A stretch of 64,000 bases of DNA from Neofusicoccum parvum. Its lineage: Eukaryota; Ascomycota; Dothideomycetes; Botryosphaeriales; Botryosphaeriaceae. The stretch spans positions 868,001 to 932,000 of the forward strand of contig CP087213.1 in NCBI GenBank assembly GCA_020912385.1. Reading direction: 5' to 3'. Made by a program: the position numbers and the translations under genes. Positions 21,924 to 34,899 of the stretch are shown here, in pieces. Below the pieces are notes generated by a model that worked only from the letters and a program-made list of their open reading frames with translations, was not told the DNA's origin and did no database searches. Within the stretch, counting starts at the first letter, position 1, and every line of letters starts with the position of its first letter.

Positions 21924-24566
21924 TCAGATGTTTTCACCGTCGTCGCTCCATCTGGCGTCGGCGTAAATGTCCTTCTTGTTGTTGCCGCTGAACTCGAGCT
22001 TGGCTAGGAACTCGGGCGGCACCGTGGGGAGGTACTTGCGCTCGCGCTCGCGGTTAGTGCCTCCGAAACCGGCGCCGTACGTCACAAGCATATCGGTCGA
22101 CGTGGGTAGCGAGAAGGGGAGCATGAGCGCTGGGTCCAGCAGCAGGTCGTCGGGCGCGTCTTCCTCCTCATCGTTGGGTATGTACGCGACTGTGGCCAGC
22201 GACGGGGCCAGCGACGGCGTAGGCGACATGGGCCGCTCCAGTGTAGGCGAAGTGGGAGCACCGTCCGATGGCATATGTGGAGGAAGTGACTTGCGGCTGT
22301 ACTTTGATTGACGTCGCTCAGCGACCTCCTTTTGCAGGTGGTACAGGAACTTCAGCGCAGGCTTGGGAAGCGTTTTCTCGCCAACCTCGGTGCGATAGTA
22401 CTTGACCGAGTGGTTGATCTGCTGCGGCGTGAGGCGCGGGAGTTGCTCGAGCGTCGCTTTGAGCGAATCGAGATCTTCACCCAGCGACGAGAAGCATTGC
22501 AACCACTGCAGCAGTTGGATGACTGGAGCAAGATGCCTTCTTGCAGCATCCATGGTGTTCTCGCCCGTGGCAGTCAGAGCGCCGTTCTCGTAGTGTTCGG
22601 GTTGGCGGTTGTTCTGCCGGGCCCAGTCTTCGATCGTCGACACGTTCATCCGAATCTGCATGGCCTTCGTGCGTGCGAGGTATTTTCTGTTCGACATGAC
22701 CCGGTTGAACAGCTCGGCGCCCAGCCAGTACAGCAGCTGCGAGAGGACCTGTGCGGAGATGACCGAGTGGATGTCATACAGATCGAGCACGAACAGCGTC
22801 GAGGACAAGAGCGAGGTGATGTTCCTGGGAGACACCTGCGCCCTGCGCTTCGGCGAGGGCGGCCTGAAGCGCTTCTCAATCGGCTCCGGCGGCTTGGGCT
22901 TCGACTTGGTCTTAAAAATCCTCCATTCTCCCGTGAAGCTGACATCCTCAAAGCCAGGGATGGTCTCGTGGTCCAGCATGGCCGTGTCCAGGACTTTGTC
23001 CATCCGACGCTCTGCGTCTCGGATGATCAGAACAAATATCTCATTGATGAGCTCCGCAAGCTGGCACTGGAACTCGACCGAGGCCTGCACAAGCCCGGCG
23101 TCCTTCTTCAGGTAGTAGAGCAAAAGCGTGCAGTTGGAGACCCAAAAGGCGAGCATGGTCATGTCCCATTGGTGCTTCTCGACCGTGTCGTTGATCTTGT
23201 CCATCGACGACACAAGCAGATTCTCCAGCAATTCTTCGCTGGAGTGGTAGTGGGCATAGCGAGCGCTCAGGAAGAGAATGTTGGCGGGGACTGGCTTCTG
23301 CGCGGGGGACCGGGTAGGCGTCATGTTGGTGATGACAATGTCCAGAATGCGGTCCAGCTCGTTTTCCTGAAACACGAACATCTGGTCGTTGAGGCACCTG
23401 TCCCAGACGAACTCCTGGCCCTCTTCAAACTCATCGGGCTCCTGTCCGAGTCAGCAATTGCACGTGCGAAGCAGCTGGCGCCGGCGACATCAGCACTAAC
23501 CTCGGGCTGCTCGTCGATGCCCAGATTTCCCAGGTCCACCTCCAGATTGATCGCACTCTCCATCATCATGCGTCGCCGCAGCTCGTTCTCTGCCATCTCC
23601 TCCTCGAAGCGGTCCTGGTCGAATCCAGCCGTGTAGAAGTCGTCGCCGCCGCTGACGCCGGCGTTGCCGATCGTGTAGCCGCTTTCGTGGAGGTAGTCCT
23701 GCAGCTCGCTGCCGGGAGCAACGAAGTCGAAGGCGGTCCTGCCAGAGGACGACTCGGTTTCCGGCTTCGCACCCTTGTCCAGCAGCAGCTTGGCGATTGC
23801 CTTGTGGCGGTTGGTGATGGCCCACATGAGCGGAGTCCAGCGGTTGCGGTCCTGGGTATCGACATCGGCGCCGGCATCCAGCAGCGCAGCGACGACCTCC
23901 TCGTGGCCGAAGCAGGCGGCGTATATCAGCGGCGGGGTGCCGTCGCCGTCGGGGGCGTTGACGTCGATGAAGTCCTTGGCATTGCCGGAGACGAAGCGCT
24001 CGATGGTGGCCGTGTCGCCGTTGGAGGCGGCCAGGTTCAGCGAGTTCTGCAGCACCTCCTTCTTTTCGGCGTCGGACAGCTTCTCGTCCTTGAGGATGGC
24101 ATCCTCCTGGCCCTCGCTCATGCTGTCGTGCTTCAGGCGCGACTGGCGCTCGAGCATCTCGTTCAGGCGGGAGTCGCTCTCCTCGAGCGAGGGGTTGGCG
24201 TCGGTCGGGCCGTCGAGGGCGAGGTTGAAGGTGAGGGGCTTGGGCGGGAGCGGGCTCGATATGAATTGGGACTGGCCTGCGGTGAGGGCACACGGTCAGC
24301 ACGCACTCTCGGACACATCGACGCACACTCGGACACCGCAGCGCCGGCCAGACACCACGCAGCACGCCACGGTGCAACGCAGCGGCCGGCAGGCCCGCGG
24401 GGCAGGCGGACGACGCACCCTGCCAAGCATCGTATATCTCGGTCTCAGCGGCGGGCGGCGGCACGCTCTTGCGGTCGTCGAGCGAGCGCGGCAGGTCGGC
24501 AGGGAGCTGGCGGGGCTGGGGCGTGGCGGCGGCATCGTGGACGCCGTTCTCATCGGTCGTCTCCAT
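21924..24566 (-). CDS. Ankyrin-repeat and DIL (dilute) domain protein
   Basis: The architecture is ankyrin repeats plus the DIL domain that myosin V uses for cargo binding, but with no motor. Such fungal proteins are presumed adaptors at membranes or the cytoskeleton; the partner is unknown. Minus-strand exons are 24566-24419, 24276-23501 and 23441-21924, giving 813 aa. Ankyrin repeats occupy about residues 130-260 (DGTPPLIYAACFGHEEVVAA, then RWTPLMWAITNRHKAIAKLL). The DIL region spans about residues 400-640 (AFWVSNCTLLLYYLKKD, LYDIHSVISAQVLSQLLYWL). The tail is Pro/Ser-rich and acidic. It is divergent from the histidine kinase gene with 432 bp between start codons. Introns are 142 and 59 bp with CTGAC branch sites. 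Confidence 0.9.
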
Positions 24567-24998
24567 GGTGGTGCATGGGCGTCGAGAAGCCAGTGTGGCT
24601 TCTGGCGATCTCAGCACATGCGCGTTGGCCTCTGAGTAATGCGGCCGACGTGCGCGTGTGCGTAGGGTGGAGTTCAGGACGCAGGCCGGGCTGATCGCCA
24701 AAATCGGGCGCGGGAAAGGATAGCGATGCGGCTCGGGTGACGTTGAAGACGGCGCGCCAAGCGGCACACGCAGGGCGATTGACACCGCCCGCTGAAGGCT
24801 CGCCTCAACACCAGACACCACCGCCGCGCCCGCCACCTGCTGCCCCGCCGGCCTGCCGCGCCGCCGCCCGCCTCGCCCCGTCCCCGCGTCCCGTGCTGCG
24901 CTGCTGGCTGCGCGCCCGTCCCGTCCGCTGTCCGCTGTTCGCTGCCGCCCCGGCGTCCAGCCATGCATTGAGCCGCCCCTCGATCGCCACGGTCTGCC
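24567..24998. promoter_or_regulatory. 432-bp divergent promoter of the DIL and histidine kinase genes
   Basis: Two start codons face away from each other across this GC-rich interval, so both genes must share or overlap promoter sequence. No TATA box or strong known motif is visible. Confidence 0.55.
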
Positions 24999-27900
24999 AT
25001 GGACGACGACGACGCTCCGTCCGAGGCCCGCGCCGCCCGCCAGGTGCTGCTGCGCCTGGCCGAGCTGCCGGGCTACTCGTGGGACACCGACGCCGAGCCC
25101 TTCCACAGCGTGCGTGCTCCCCCAGTCTGCTCCGCGCCGCCCGCCGCTGATGACCTCGCAGTCCTACGACAACTGGCACTTCTTCGGCGTCCAGCACCCG
25201 GCGAAGTCTGCTGCCCAGCTCCCTAACCGCGCCCTCACGTCGCACAGCTTCTCGCAGGGCTCCGATCCCAAGCCCGCGCTGCGCACCCACCGCTCGTCCA
25301 ACAGCGAGGCGAGCGCCGCCTCGCTCGCCCAGTCCCAAGCCCAGAGCCCCGTTCCCCAGGCCGGCCGCTGCGTGGTCGCCCGCGTCTCCAACCACGTGCT
25401 GCGCCTCGAGCGCGAGTTCTCGCTCGCCAAGTCCATAGTCAACGAGTGTGACCCGGAATGCAAGCATTTTGTGCGGCCCCTCGAGCTGGTCCGGCTCCCG
25501 CCTCGCCCGGGCACCGATGCCGTCGTCGTGTCAATCTTCGAGTCGCCGGGCGACAACTACATCCGCGACCTCGTCGACCTGGGCCCGGCCTTCTACAGGA
25601 TTGCGAAGTGGCAGGCGCCCGCCGGCACCAAGAAGAGCCTCCAGATCCCTCTTCAGCTCTTCATGCAATTCGCCACGGGCGCGTCCGAGTGCTTGGAGAT
25701 CTTGCACAATGAGAAGAAGCTGGTCCACGGCGAGATCCGCGGCGATGCGTTCCACTTCAATCAGGACACGGGCGTTGTCCGCATGCTGAACTTTGGGTCG
25801 GGGTCAAGAAGCTTCGAGAACGGCTTGACTTCTGCAGGCTGGAGCTCCCTGAGCCGCGAGGTCGGCGTTGAGCACAAGCTTCAGTTCATCGCCCCCGAGC
25901 AGACAGGCCGTCTTCCGGCCGAGCCAGACACGAGGACCGACATATACAGTCTTGGTATCTTATTCTGGGTAAGAATCACAGCCCCCACCCTCGACGAGAC
26001 TTGCGCTCTGCTCCCACCCGCGCCATGCTACTCGGGCCCGACTGACATTTCTGCAGACGATGCTCACGGGCGAGCCCGCGTTTGAGGGCGAGAGGCCGCT
26101 GGAGATCATGCAGAGCGTGCTGTCGCGGCGCATCCCCCCAGTCTCGTCAAAGCGGATGGACATCCCGGACGCGCTGTCCCAGATCGTTGCTAAGATGACG
26201 GCCAAGAACATTGAAGAGCGATACAATTCCGTGTCTGGGCTCAAGTTCGATCTGTTTGCGCTGAACAAGATCCTGTGCGACGGGGATGTCGAGCTCTTGA
26301 AAGCGTTCAAGATTGCTACCAAAGACGTCTCAAGCTTTTTCAGCCTCCCCTCCCGGCTCATCGGGCGCGACAAGGAACGCCAGGCCATCCTGGATGTTGT
26401 CGATAGAGTTTCCAGAAGCCAGCATCCGTCGGTCAAGAAGAGCCTGTATAGTTTCGGCTCGACCTCCGGATCTTCATTAAGCTCGCGGCTAGACAATCTG
26501 CCCATGGACGACATAGTCGACATGCGGTCCGAGAGCACCAGCTCCAGAGAGTCGGACCACCACCGCCATGAGTCACGCACACCTCGAAACAATTCAGAGG
26601 CGTCGGTCTCGCTCGTCGAGCCGTCCGAACATCGGCACTCGAACGAGAGCTGGTCGTCTAATCGGAGCGTAGACAGCCCGCTCCGCCGGGCTTCGTCAGC
26701 CCACGCTCCCAACGCCAACGACGATCCCGCACAGCACCTCAGGAACCACCATCGCTACCGGAAGAAAACCCACTGCGAGCTGATTGCTGTATCGGGACAA
26801 GGGGGCTACGGGAAGTCTAGCCTGATCCAGTCGGTGCAGCCTGTCGTGCGCAGCCGCGGCTTCTACTTCGCGACAACAAAGGTAAGCAGCCGCAACCCTG
26901 GCCCCTGCACGATCGGCTCGCTCCGAGCTGCGCCATTTAGCACCCGAGCTCTTCTTCGTTCTTACGCCATCCTGACTTACCGCTGCTCTAGTTCGACCAG
27001 GCGAAGAGAGCTCCCTTCGACCCGGTGCTGAGGCTTATGTCCTCGCTCTTCCGCCAGATTTTCTCTGAATCGAACATCTCGACCGACTTCCACAATACCG
27101 TCAGGGCGCATGTCCAGCCCGTGTGGCACATCCTGCACAGTTATCTCGACTTGCCTGAGTGGCTGCTCGGCAACTTGACGAACTCTACTCACGACGTGGT
27201 GCGTCAGCATGCGTACACACCCACCATCACCCGCAACGCGTCCCGAGTGATGAGCACGTTCATTGATGTCCTGCGCATGTTGGCAACACAACAGTCGATC
27301 TGCTTTTGCATTGACGACCTTCAGTTTGCAGACGAAGAAAGCCTGGAGCTGATCCAATCGGTTGTGGCCAACAGGTTGCCGCTGGTGATGATACTGACGT
27401 ATCGGGAAGAGGAGAAGTTGCCGCCGGGTATCAAAACCCTGCTAGAGGGTGCATCTAAGTGAGTTGATTGTCAGTGATTACGCACGTCAGCGCTGATCCT
27501 AATAGGATGACCAGGATCGTTCTCCAACCTTTCACTGAGGTTGACACAGCAAACTTTGTGGCAGAGACACTGCACAGAGGCCCAGAGTACTGCCTGCCTT
27601 TGGTCGCCACCATCCAAGAAAAGACCGGAGGAAGCCCCTTTTTCGTCCGTGAGATGCTCGATGCCTGCTACCGCAAGAAGTGCATCTACTACTCTTGGCA
27701 AGATTCGGCCTGGCACTTTGACCTGGACAAGGTCTTCGCCGAGTTCAAGTCGACTGCGTACGGCACGCGTATCAACAACGACTTCATTGTGAAGCGCTTG
27801 CAGGAACTCCCCAAAGTCACCCGCTACCTGCTGGCATGGGCATCGTTGATCGGCAGCACGTTTTCGTTCACAATCGTCAAGAGGCTGATGCTCGGTGAGC

Positions 27901-30900
27901 ACGCAGGCCACGCGAAGGGGCTGCCAGTCACACAGCAAGACCCGGTCGAAGGGATAGACGGGGCGATCGCTGCCTACATCATCATGGCCGGCGACAGTGA
28001 GGATCGGTTCCGGTTCTCACACGACAGATACATGCAGGCAGCGACGTCGCTCATCGACAGCGAGAACTTCAACCAAGCTGAGATGCACTTCGCAATCTCG
28101 AAGACAATGATCGAGCACGGGTTCCTAGACAACACGACGACGAGCTCGAAGTCCCTCTTCACGCGAGCACGGCACGTTGCATGCGCCGCGGAGCTGATCA
28201 AAGGCAGGGTTCAGCAGAGGGCCCTCTACCGCAACACGCTGCAGTCGGCTGCGGAGAGCGCCTGCGACGCCGGCGCACGCTCGACGGGGCTTTTCTACTA
28301 CACCCGGTGTTTCAACCTCCTCCAAGACAGCCCGTGGGACGAGTCGAACAGCGATGTGGATTACCGAGAGACGTTGAACATCTACACCCGCTCCGCCGAG
28401 TGCTATTGGTACCAAGGCTTTTTCGAACCCGCGCTCGGCCTCTGCAAGACCATTTTCCAGAACGCAAAGACAGCGGTAGACAAAGCTCCGAGCTGGGTGT
28501 TGCAGTCCCGCATCTTCGCAATGCATGGGGATTCTTTCGCCGCTTTCGAGGCCCTCAAGCAATGCCTCACTGAGCTGGGTTTCCAGCTGAAGGAGAAGTC
28601 GTGGGAAGAGTGCGATGCACAGTTTCAGGCCATGTGCACTTCTTTGCAGCAGTGCGACAAGGACCAACTCATGGCTCGGCCCCTGACCACCGACCACAAG
28701 CTTCTAGCAATGGGTGCGGTTCTTGTTGAGATGGCGAGCGCCGCCTTCTGGACAGACTCAAGGCTCTTCTACCAGATGAGCATGATCATGGTGGACATGC
28801 ACCTAACGCGCGGCTCGTTCCCTCAGGCTGCGCTAGGCTACGTGCATCTCGCCAGCATTGCGGCTGGGCGATTCGGCATGACCAAGTTTGGCATCGAGAT
28901 CGGCGAAATGGCGAAGGCGCTCTTTAGAATCTTCCCCGACGACGCGTACACGATTGGCCGGGGCGAGACTCTGCACGCAGTCTTCATGGGCCATCTGGAG
29001 ACTCATGTGCGAGACCAGCTTCCTGTCCTTGACCACGCCATGAACGCAACCATCATCTCGGCGGACAGAATCCTTTCTCTCCTCAACCTCGGCATAGTTG
29101 CCTGCTTCAAGCTATGGTCGGCGCATCCAGTCTCAGAAGTCGAGACCTGGATCAACGATGCTCCTTCGGAGTTCAAGCAGTGGGACGAAGACCTTCGGGG
29201 CGGTGTCTTCCTCATCACAGCGCGCCAGTATGCCCGCGCCCTCCAAGGTAAGACGCACATCAAAGACCCTGAGCAGATACACAGCGACGGAGAGCACAAA
29301 ACATCCGAGTATATCTCCTTTGTGGAAAAGCGCGCCTCCAACCCCAAAAGGCCGAAGACAATCTACTACAGCTACGTCCTGATCAGCCTTTACCGCTTCG
29401 GCCATATCGAGGCGGCAATATCTCTTGGTGAGACGCTGCTGCCTATGATGGAGGGCGTCTGGTGCATGCGGATCTACTACTCTAATCTTTTTTATCTTTC
29501 GCTGTCCTACATTGCCGCCTGTCGAGAGAATACGGAGCGCGAAGACAGAGACTCTCTGCTGCAACGCATTTTGTCATTTACGGAGAAAATCCGGGTGGCT
29601 GCTAGCTACAACGACATCAACTACCGGATTTGGCTCGCGCTCTTGGACGCCGAGTACCACGATCTCGTCTGCGACTATCAGCAAGCGGCAAAGTTGTACG
29701 AAAACACCTTGGATTTTGGAGACCTTGACAACTTCATGCTAGACCAAGGGCTGGCGTACGAGCTGTACGCTGCGTTCCTAGTGAGGCGAGATGCTCGTAG
29801 GCCAGCCCGGCGCCTACTAACGGACGCCTTGCGCTGCTACACCAACATCGGTGCTATCGGTATTACAGCACACGTGGCTGAGAAGTTTGGGTGGCTGCTG
29901 AACAGTGACCATGGCATTGAAACCATTGACGTTGCGTGCCAGACAGACATCGTCGACACCGGAAACACGGCGTACAAGCTCGAGAAACACACAGACCAGA
30001 CTGCTCCGGAGACGCCGGCAGACAGGACCGAGGCCTGGCTCACGCCGGGTCCCAACCAGACACCAACCAAACGCAGCGACACTCAGGGAGATCTTCCAGG
30101 CGGGTTTTCCGCTGTCGGGCTCGACGTCATTGACTTGACCGGCATTCTAGAGTCAAGCCAGGTCCTCGCTTCCGAGCTGCAGGTCGATAACCTGTTAGCG
30201 AAGATGACTGAAATCATCCTCGAGTCTACGGGCGCTGAGCTTGCTGCCATTGTCACAGAGGAGGAAAAGATTGGTTGGAGCATCGCAGCCACAGGCGGGC
30301 CCGACGGCGTGACCAAGTATCCCGGTGGCCAAACTCTTGAGTCGGTCGAGGATCAGGTTGCACGACAGGTGACTCTATACGTTCTTCGTTTCAGGGAGAC
30401 GGTCTTCGTGCAGAATCTCCTCGAGGACGAAAGATTCTCGAACGTGACTGACGCATACCGTCGACGCAATCCAGACGGGCGTGCAGTGATCGCAATACCC
30501 ATTCTCCACGGGGACGACCACCTGCTCGGTTCCATCTACTGCGAGGGAGCACCCAACCAGTTCAGTGAGCGCAACCTGACTGTGCTGCGCCTGCTTGTCA
30601 ACTCGGTATCAGTATCCCTCGCCAATGCTCTCCTGTTCAAGAAGGTCCGCGAGGTCAGCGCCAGCAATGTGGCGATGCTTGAGATGCAGAGGCAGTCGCT
30701 TGCCCAGGCGCGGGCTGCGGAAATCAAGGCAAAGGAGGCTGAAGCGGTAGCCATTCACAACATGAAGATGAAGGAAGAAGCCGCCAAGGCCAAATCGCTC
30801 TTCCTCGCGAACGTCTCCCACGAGCTTCGTACCCCGCTCAACGGCGTCATTGGCATGAGCGAGCTTCTGAAGGGCAGCAAGCTGAATTCGGAGCAAGAAG

Positions 30901-32339
30901 GCTACGCAAACAGCATTCGGGTCTGCGCTGATACACTTCTCTCGGTCATCAACGACCTGCTGGACTTCAGTAAACTTGACGCGGGGAAGATGAAGCTCAT
31001 TACCGTGCCGGTTTCTCTGACAGAGACAATCAGCGAGGTCGTGAGGGCTCTGTCGTTCACCAACCTGGAGCGAGGACTAGAGACCATCGTACGTCTTGAC
31101 ATAAATCCTGAGCTCTTCGTTTTGGGAGACCCCGTACGACTCCACCAGATCTTCATGAACCTGCTGTCCAACAGCTACAAGTTCACGGCCAAAGGCACGG
31201 TCACTGTGGAAGCCAGGACGATTGCGGACGACACGGATACCATGGACGTCCGATTCAGCGTGTCTGACACTGGCATCGGAATTTCTGAAGAACAGCAGAA
31301 GAAACTCTTCCTGCCATTCTCCCAAGTCGAGGACGCCAGCAACAGGAGCTATCAGGGCACAGGCCTCGGTCTCAGCATCGTCAAGGCAATCATCGAGACC
31401 ACCATGGGCGGCAAGATCTGGCTAAACAGCACGCCGGGGAATGGGACGACAGTTTCGTTCCAGCTCCGGTTCCAGAAGGTATCGAAGAATCAAGCCGTCG
31501 AGGCCGGGGCTAATGGCTCGCAATCGCACGCACACGTAAGGAAAGACGGCGAGGCCGACCAGGACGGAGGATCCTCAGAAAGCGGCAGCGCGCAGTCATC
31601 GTACAAAAGCCTGCCCAAGATTCCTCGTGAACAGATTAGAGTCGCCATTGCCGAGGACAACGCCATCAACCAACGCATCGCAATCTCGTTCGTCAAAAAG
31701 CTAGGCTTCCGCTGCGAGGCCTTTGGAGACGGTGAGAAGACCATCCGAGCACTCGAGCAGGCGGCGAAAGACAACGACCCGTACCACCTAGTCCTGATGG
31801 ACGTTCAGATGCCTGTTCTGGACGGGTATGACGCCACCAAGGAGATTCGCCGGCACCCGAACCCGACAGTGCGCGACATTCTCATCATCGCGATGACGGC
31901 CAGCGCCATCAGCGGTGATAAGGAGAAGTGCTTGGAGGTTGGCATGAACAACTACCTAGCGAAGCCCGTCCGCGCAGCCACGCTCAAGTCCCTGCTGGAG
32001 TCATATCTGTCGCAGTCGCCGAAGCAGATGCCCAACCTCCAGCAGGAGGCGGCTGAGCTAGCCCAGAGCGTCTTGAAGGAAGCCAGCAGCCAGTCGGAGA
32101 GAGAAGAGGGCTCGAGCCCAGCTCTGACGGGGGACGCCCGTGACCCCGCCATCCAGAACGTTCCCGGGCAGCTTCAGCGGGACGAGGACACGGAAGCACC
32201 GCCGCCTTTGTCCACGCCGTCCACACCGTCCACGGCGTTCAAGTCGCCCGACACTGGCCTTCCACAGCGGCCCAGCATCTCTCGCGATGTGTCAACCGAG
32301 ATCCGCCTCTCTGAATTTGCTCAGAACCAAAACAAGTAA
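24999..32339 (+). CDS. Hybrid histidine kinase, fungal group X type (kinase-like + AAA + GAF + HK + REC)
   Basis: This giant (2347 aa) hybrid sensor resembles fission yeast Mak2/Mak3-type kinases, which feed a phosphorelay in oxidative stress signalling. Exons are 24999-25109, 25162-25968, 26057-26881, 26992-27458 and 27506-32339. Domain order: Ser/Thr kinase-like region (about 60-400), NTPase with Walker A SGQGGYGKSS near 553 and Walker B-like CFCIDDLQFAD near 687, a long TPR-like helical region (about 740-1550), GAF (about 1615-1780), HisKA with SHELRTPLN and His1842, HATPase with DTGIGI and GTGLGLSI, and receiver with LMDVQMP and Asp2169. The kinase-like region has HGEIRGDAF and NFGSG where active kinases have HRD and DFG, so it is probably a pseudokinase. 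No membrane segment is seen, so a cytoplasmic sensor is expected. Confidence 0.94.
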
Positions 32340-33064
32340 AGCGTACCAGCGTAGACGAGTGTATTCCCTGTTTCTTTCCTTCTTTCTTTTGTTCTCTTTT
32401 CGTCCGGCGAGGATCTTCTCTTTTTGCTTATCGGCACGTTGCAACTGCATCAATGACGACTCAACGGCACACTACCCGCTCCTGCCCGCCCACACCCTTC
32501 GCATGGCGCACCGCGTCTAATTACTCGGCGCCTAAAACTTTTAAGCTTCTTTGATGGCCGGACTACGAGAAAGATACCCCCATGAAGCAACAATCAGGCA
32601 TGTCCAAAAGAAACGCGCACGGATGGCCGCCTTTTTGTGGATTTTCTCTTCTTTTCTTCAGTCTCTCGTGTTCACGCGGGGAATTGCTGCTCTTTAATCG
32701 TTTTGTGTATGCATAGAACCTGGGATGATTTTTTTTTAGCATGGTGCATCTGGCGGTTCGGCAGGTTGGAAGGAACTGATTTTCAAAACACGAGGTTGCT
32801 ATGTCGCATTCGGAACGGGATAACTAGGGACGGCTGGGTTGGGGCATTGGACGGGGCAACAGCCAAGCATCCCATGACGCGGAACGCAACGTCGATAGAT
32901 GGGGGATCATGTAGAGGAGGACCAAGAAGCGCGCCTCTTCCCCCAAAAGCGCCTATTTGATTGTTTTTACACTTCTCCTCTTCCCTTCGGCTACTCCTCT
33001 CCACCACCATCAACACTGAGACTTTTCAATCCGCAGCCCTATGCTTGCGCCTCCACCCATCCGT
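32340..33064. other. Convergent 3' regions of the histidine kinase and hydrolase genes
   Basis: T-rich sequence with no coding or structural RNA feature that I can support. Confidence 0.5.
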
Positions 33065-33871
33065 TCACTGGATCTGCCGGTAGAAGTCGATGATCTTGGC
33101 GGCGACCTGGTCGGGGGCCTCGATGCAGTGCCAGTGGCCGACGCCGGGCAGCACCTCGAGCGACTTCTCGGTGGTGCCCAGCTCGTCGTAGATGCGCTTG
33201 ACCATGTCGAGCGGGGCCGACTTGTCCTCGTCGCCGGCCAGCAGCAGCACCGGCACCTCGACCTTCTCGTAGGGCGGACGCACCGCGTTCGCAATCACGC
33301 GGCAGTTGGAGATGTAGCCCCACTTGTCCTGGGCGAGCAGCAGCTCGCGGATGAAGGCGCGGGCGACGGGGCTGGCGGCCTTGGCGGTGGCGGCGGCGGG
33401 GATGGCGTCGGCCATGGGCTCCATGCCGGCGCGCTCGACGGCGGCGATGCGCTGCTCGAAGACGCGCGCGACGGCGGGGCTCGGGTACACGGGGCCGACC
33501 AGCACGGCGGCGACGACGCGGTCCGGCCGGTCGGCCGCCAGCTGCGCCGCCACCATGCCGCCCATCGAGTGGCCGGCCACCACCGCCTTGGCCACGCCCA
33601 GCCCGTCCAGCACCCCGACGGCGTCGCCCGCCAGCGTCGCGACCGTCTGCTCCACCTGCGTGTACGCCGACCGCCCCGCCCCCGTCGCGTCGAACGTCAC
33701 CACCCGGAAGCCGGCGCCCGTCAGCGCGGGCACGATGGGCGCGTAGAAGTTCTGCGACGACCCCAGCCCGTGGTGCAGCAGGAGCGTCTCGCGCGGGCTG
33801 GATGGGTCGCCGGTCGTGGGCGGGTGGTCGGCGTAGTGCAGGCGCTTGTAGCCGACGGTGAGGAAGGGCAT
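33065..33871 (-). CDS. Alpha/beta hydrolase (3-oxoadipate enol-lactonase-like)
   Basis: A single-exon, 268-aa cytosolic alpha/beta hydrolase. The visible core is the oxyanion strand LLLHHGLGSS, the strand-turn DATGAGRSAY, the nucleophile elbow AGHSMGG with Ser102, the acid-bearing LLLAGDEDKSAPLD and the histidine-bearing PGVGHWHCIEAP. The overall size and these motifs resemble 3-oxoadipate enol-lactonases and related esterases. The substrate cannot be set from sequence, and no other aromatic-degradation gene is nearby. The start MPFLTVGYKRLHYADH is the natural beginning of the fold. There is no signal peptide and no linked regulator. Confidence 0.88.
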   Translation of the reverse strand: MPFLTVGYKRLHYADHPPTTGDPSSPRETLLLHHGLGSSQNFYAPIVPALTGAGFRVVTFDATGAGRSAYTQVEQTVATLAGDAVGVLDGLGVAKAVVAGHSMGGMVAAQLAADRPDRVVAAVLVGPVYPSPAVARVFEQRIAAVERAGMEPMADAIPAAATAKAASPVARAFIRELLLAQDKWGYISNCRVIANAVRPPYEKVEVPVLLLAGDEDKSAPLDMVKRIYDELGTTEKSLEVLPGVGHWHCIEAPDQVAAKIIDFYRQIQ

Positions 33872-34048
33872 GGTGGGCGGCGGTGGCGGGGCAGCGGGGT
33901 GCGGGCAGCGGGTTGCGGTGCGGTGCGGTGCGCAGTGGTGCGGTCTCAGACGGCTGGGGACTTCTTTGTTCGGCGCGCGGGCGGTTGCGTCGCTGCGGCG
34001 GTCGGGGTCCTTTCAAGGGTCCTGGGAGCGGTGGTGGGAGCGATGAGA

Positions 34049-34075
34049 GTGGTGGTGGTGGTGGTGGTGGTGGTG
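34049..34075. repeat. (GTG)n microsatellite
   Basis: About nine tandem GTG units upstream of the hydrolase gene. Confidence 0.9.
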
Positions 34076-34873
34076 AGACGTTTGGGAGCTCGACGGCGGG
34101 ACGTCATGGCGGACAAGGGTCGTCTTCATGCAGGCGGGAGCGGATGAGTGCCGCGGCGGGAGAGCCTTCGTGTCGGATGGCGTCCCGCGCCTGCTCGCTG
34201 TCGGGTAGCGGACCTCCGCCACGCTGCCTGCTCCTGCTCCTGCTCTTGCTCGTCCTGCTCTTTCTCTCCATCTGCGCTGGTGTTTCGGCTGTCGGTCGTG
34301 TCAAGCTTTCGGCCGCTGCTGGACGGGACCCTGCACGCAGCCCTGGACGCGGCCGCGGACCCTGGGCGGGCTGCACCCCCTCAGCTGCAGCGGCTCGGCG
34401 GCGCGTGGTCGAGATCTCTGTGGCGGCCGGGATGGCGCAGGTACGCAGGCGCTCTCGTGGACCCGTGGACGGCGACGGGGGCGCATGTGAAGGGCCCCAG
34501 ACGCAGACCCCATGGGCGTTGGACAGGTCGCGCGACGTCCCCGCGTACGGGCTGGAGCGCGCAGCGTCATCCGGCGGCCTGCATGGCTGGGCGGCCAGGC
34601 ACGGCGCCGGTACCGCAGGTGTCACCCACGAGGCGAGCCGTCGACGATGGTCACGCACCCTTCACCTCCCGCCACGTTCGCCCTCCACGCCGGCCGCCCA
34701 TTCGACAGCCCGCCGATCGCCAGTGCGCGCGTGAGGCTGCTTGGCGCCAGCAACGGCCGGTCGCCCGTCACGCTGCGGTCTCGGCTGGCTGCCCTCGAGC
34801 CCGCTCACCAGACGGCCCAATGGCGGTGTGCTGGGCGAGCCCCTCGAGCCGTGGTGCGCAGCGCAGCGCAGGC

Positions 34874-34899
34874 GCAGACGCAGACGCAGACGCAGACGC
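34874..34899. repeat. (CGCAGA)n minisatellite
   Basis: Four tandem six-base units CGCAGA in intergenic sequence. Confidence 0.85.

Noticed and set aside
32340..33064. A possible short gene between the histidine kinase and the hydrolase
   Set aside because: Only a 107-codon frame without motif; the position between two convergent stops suggests untranslated sequence.
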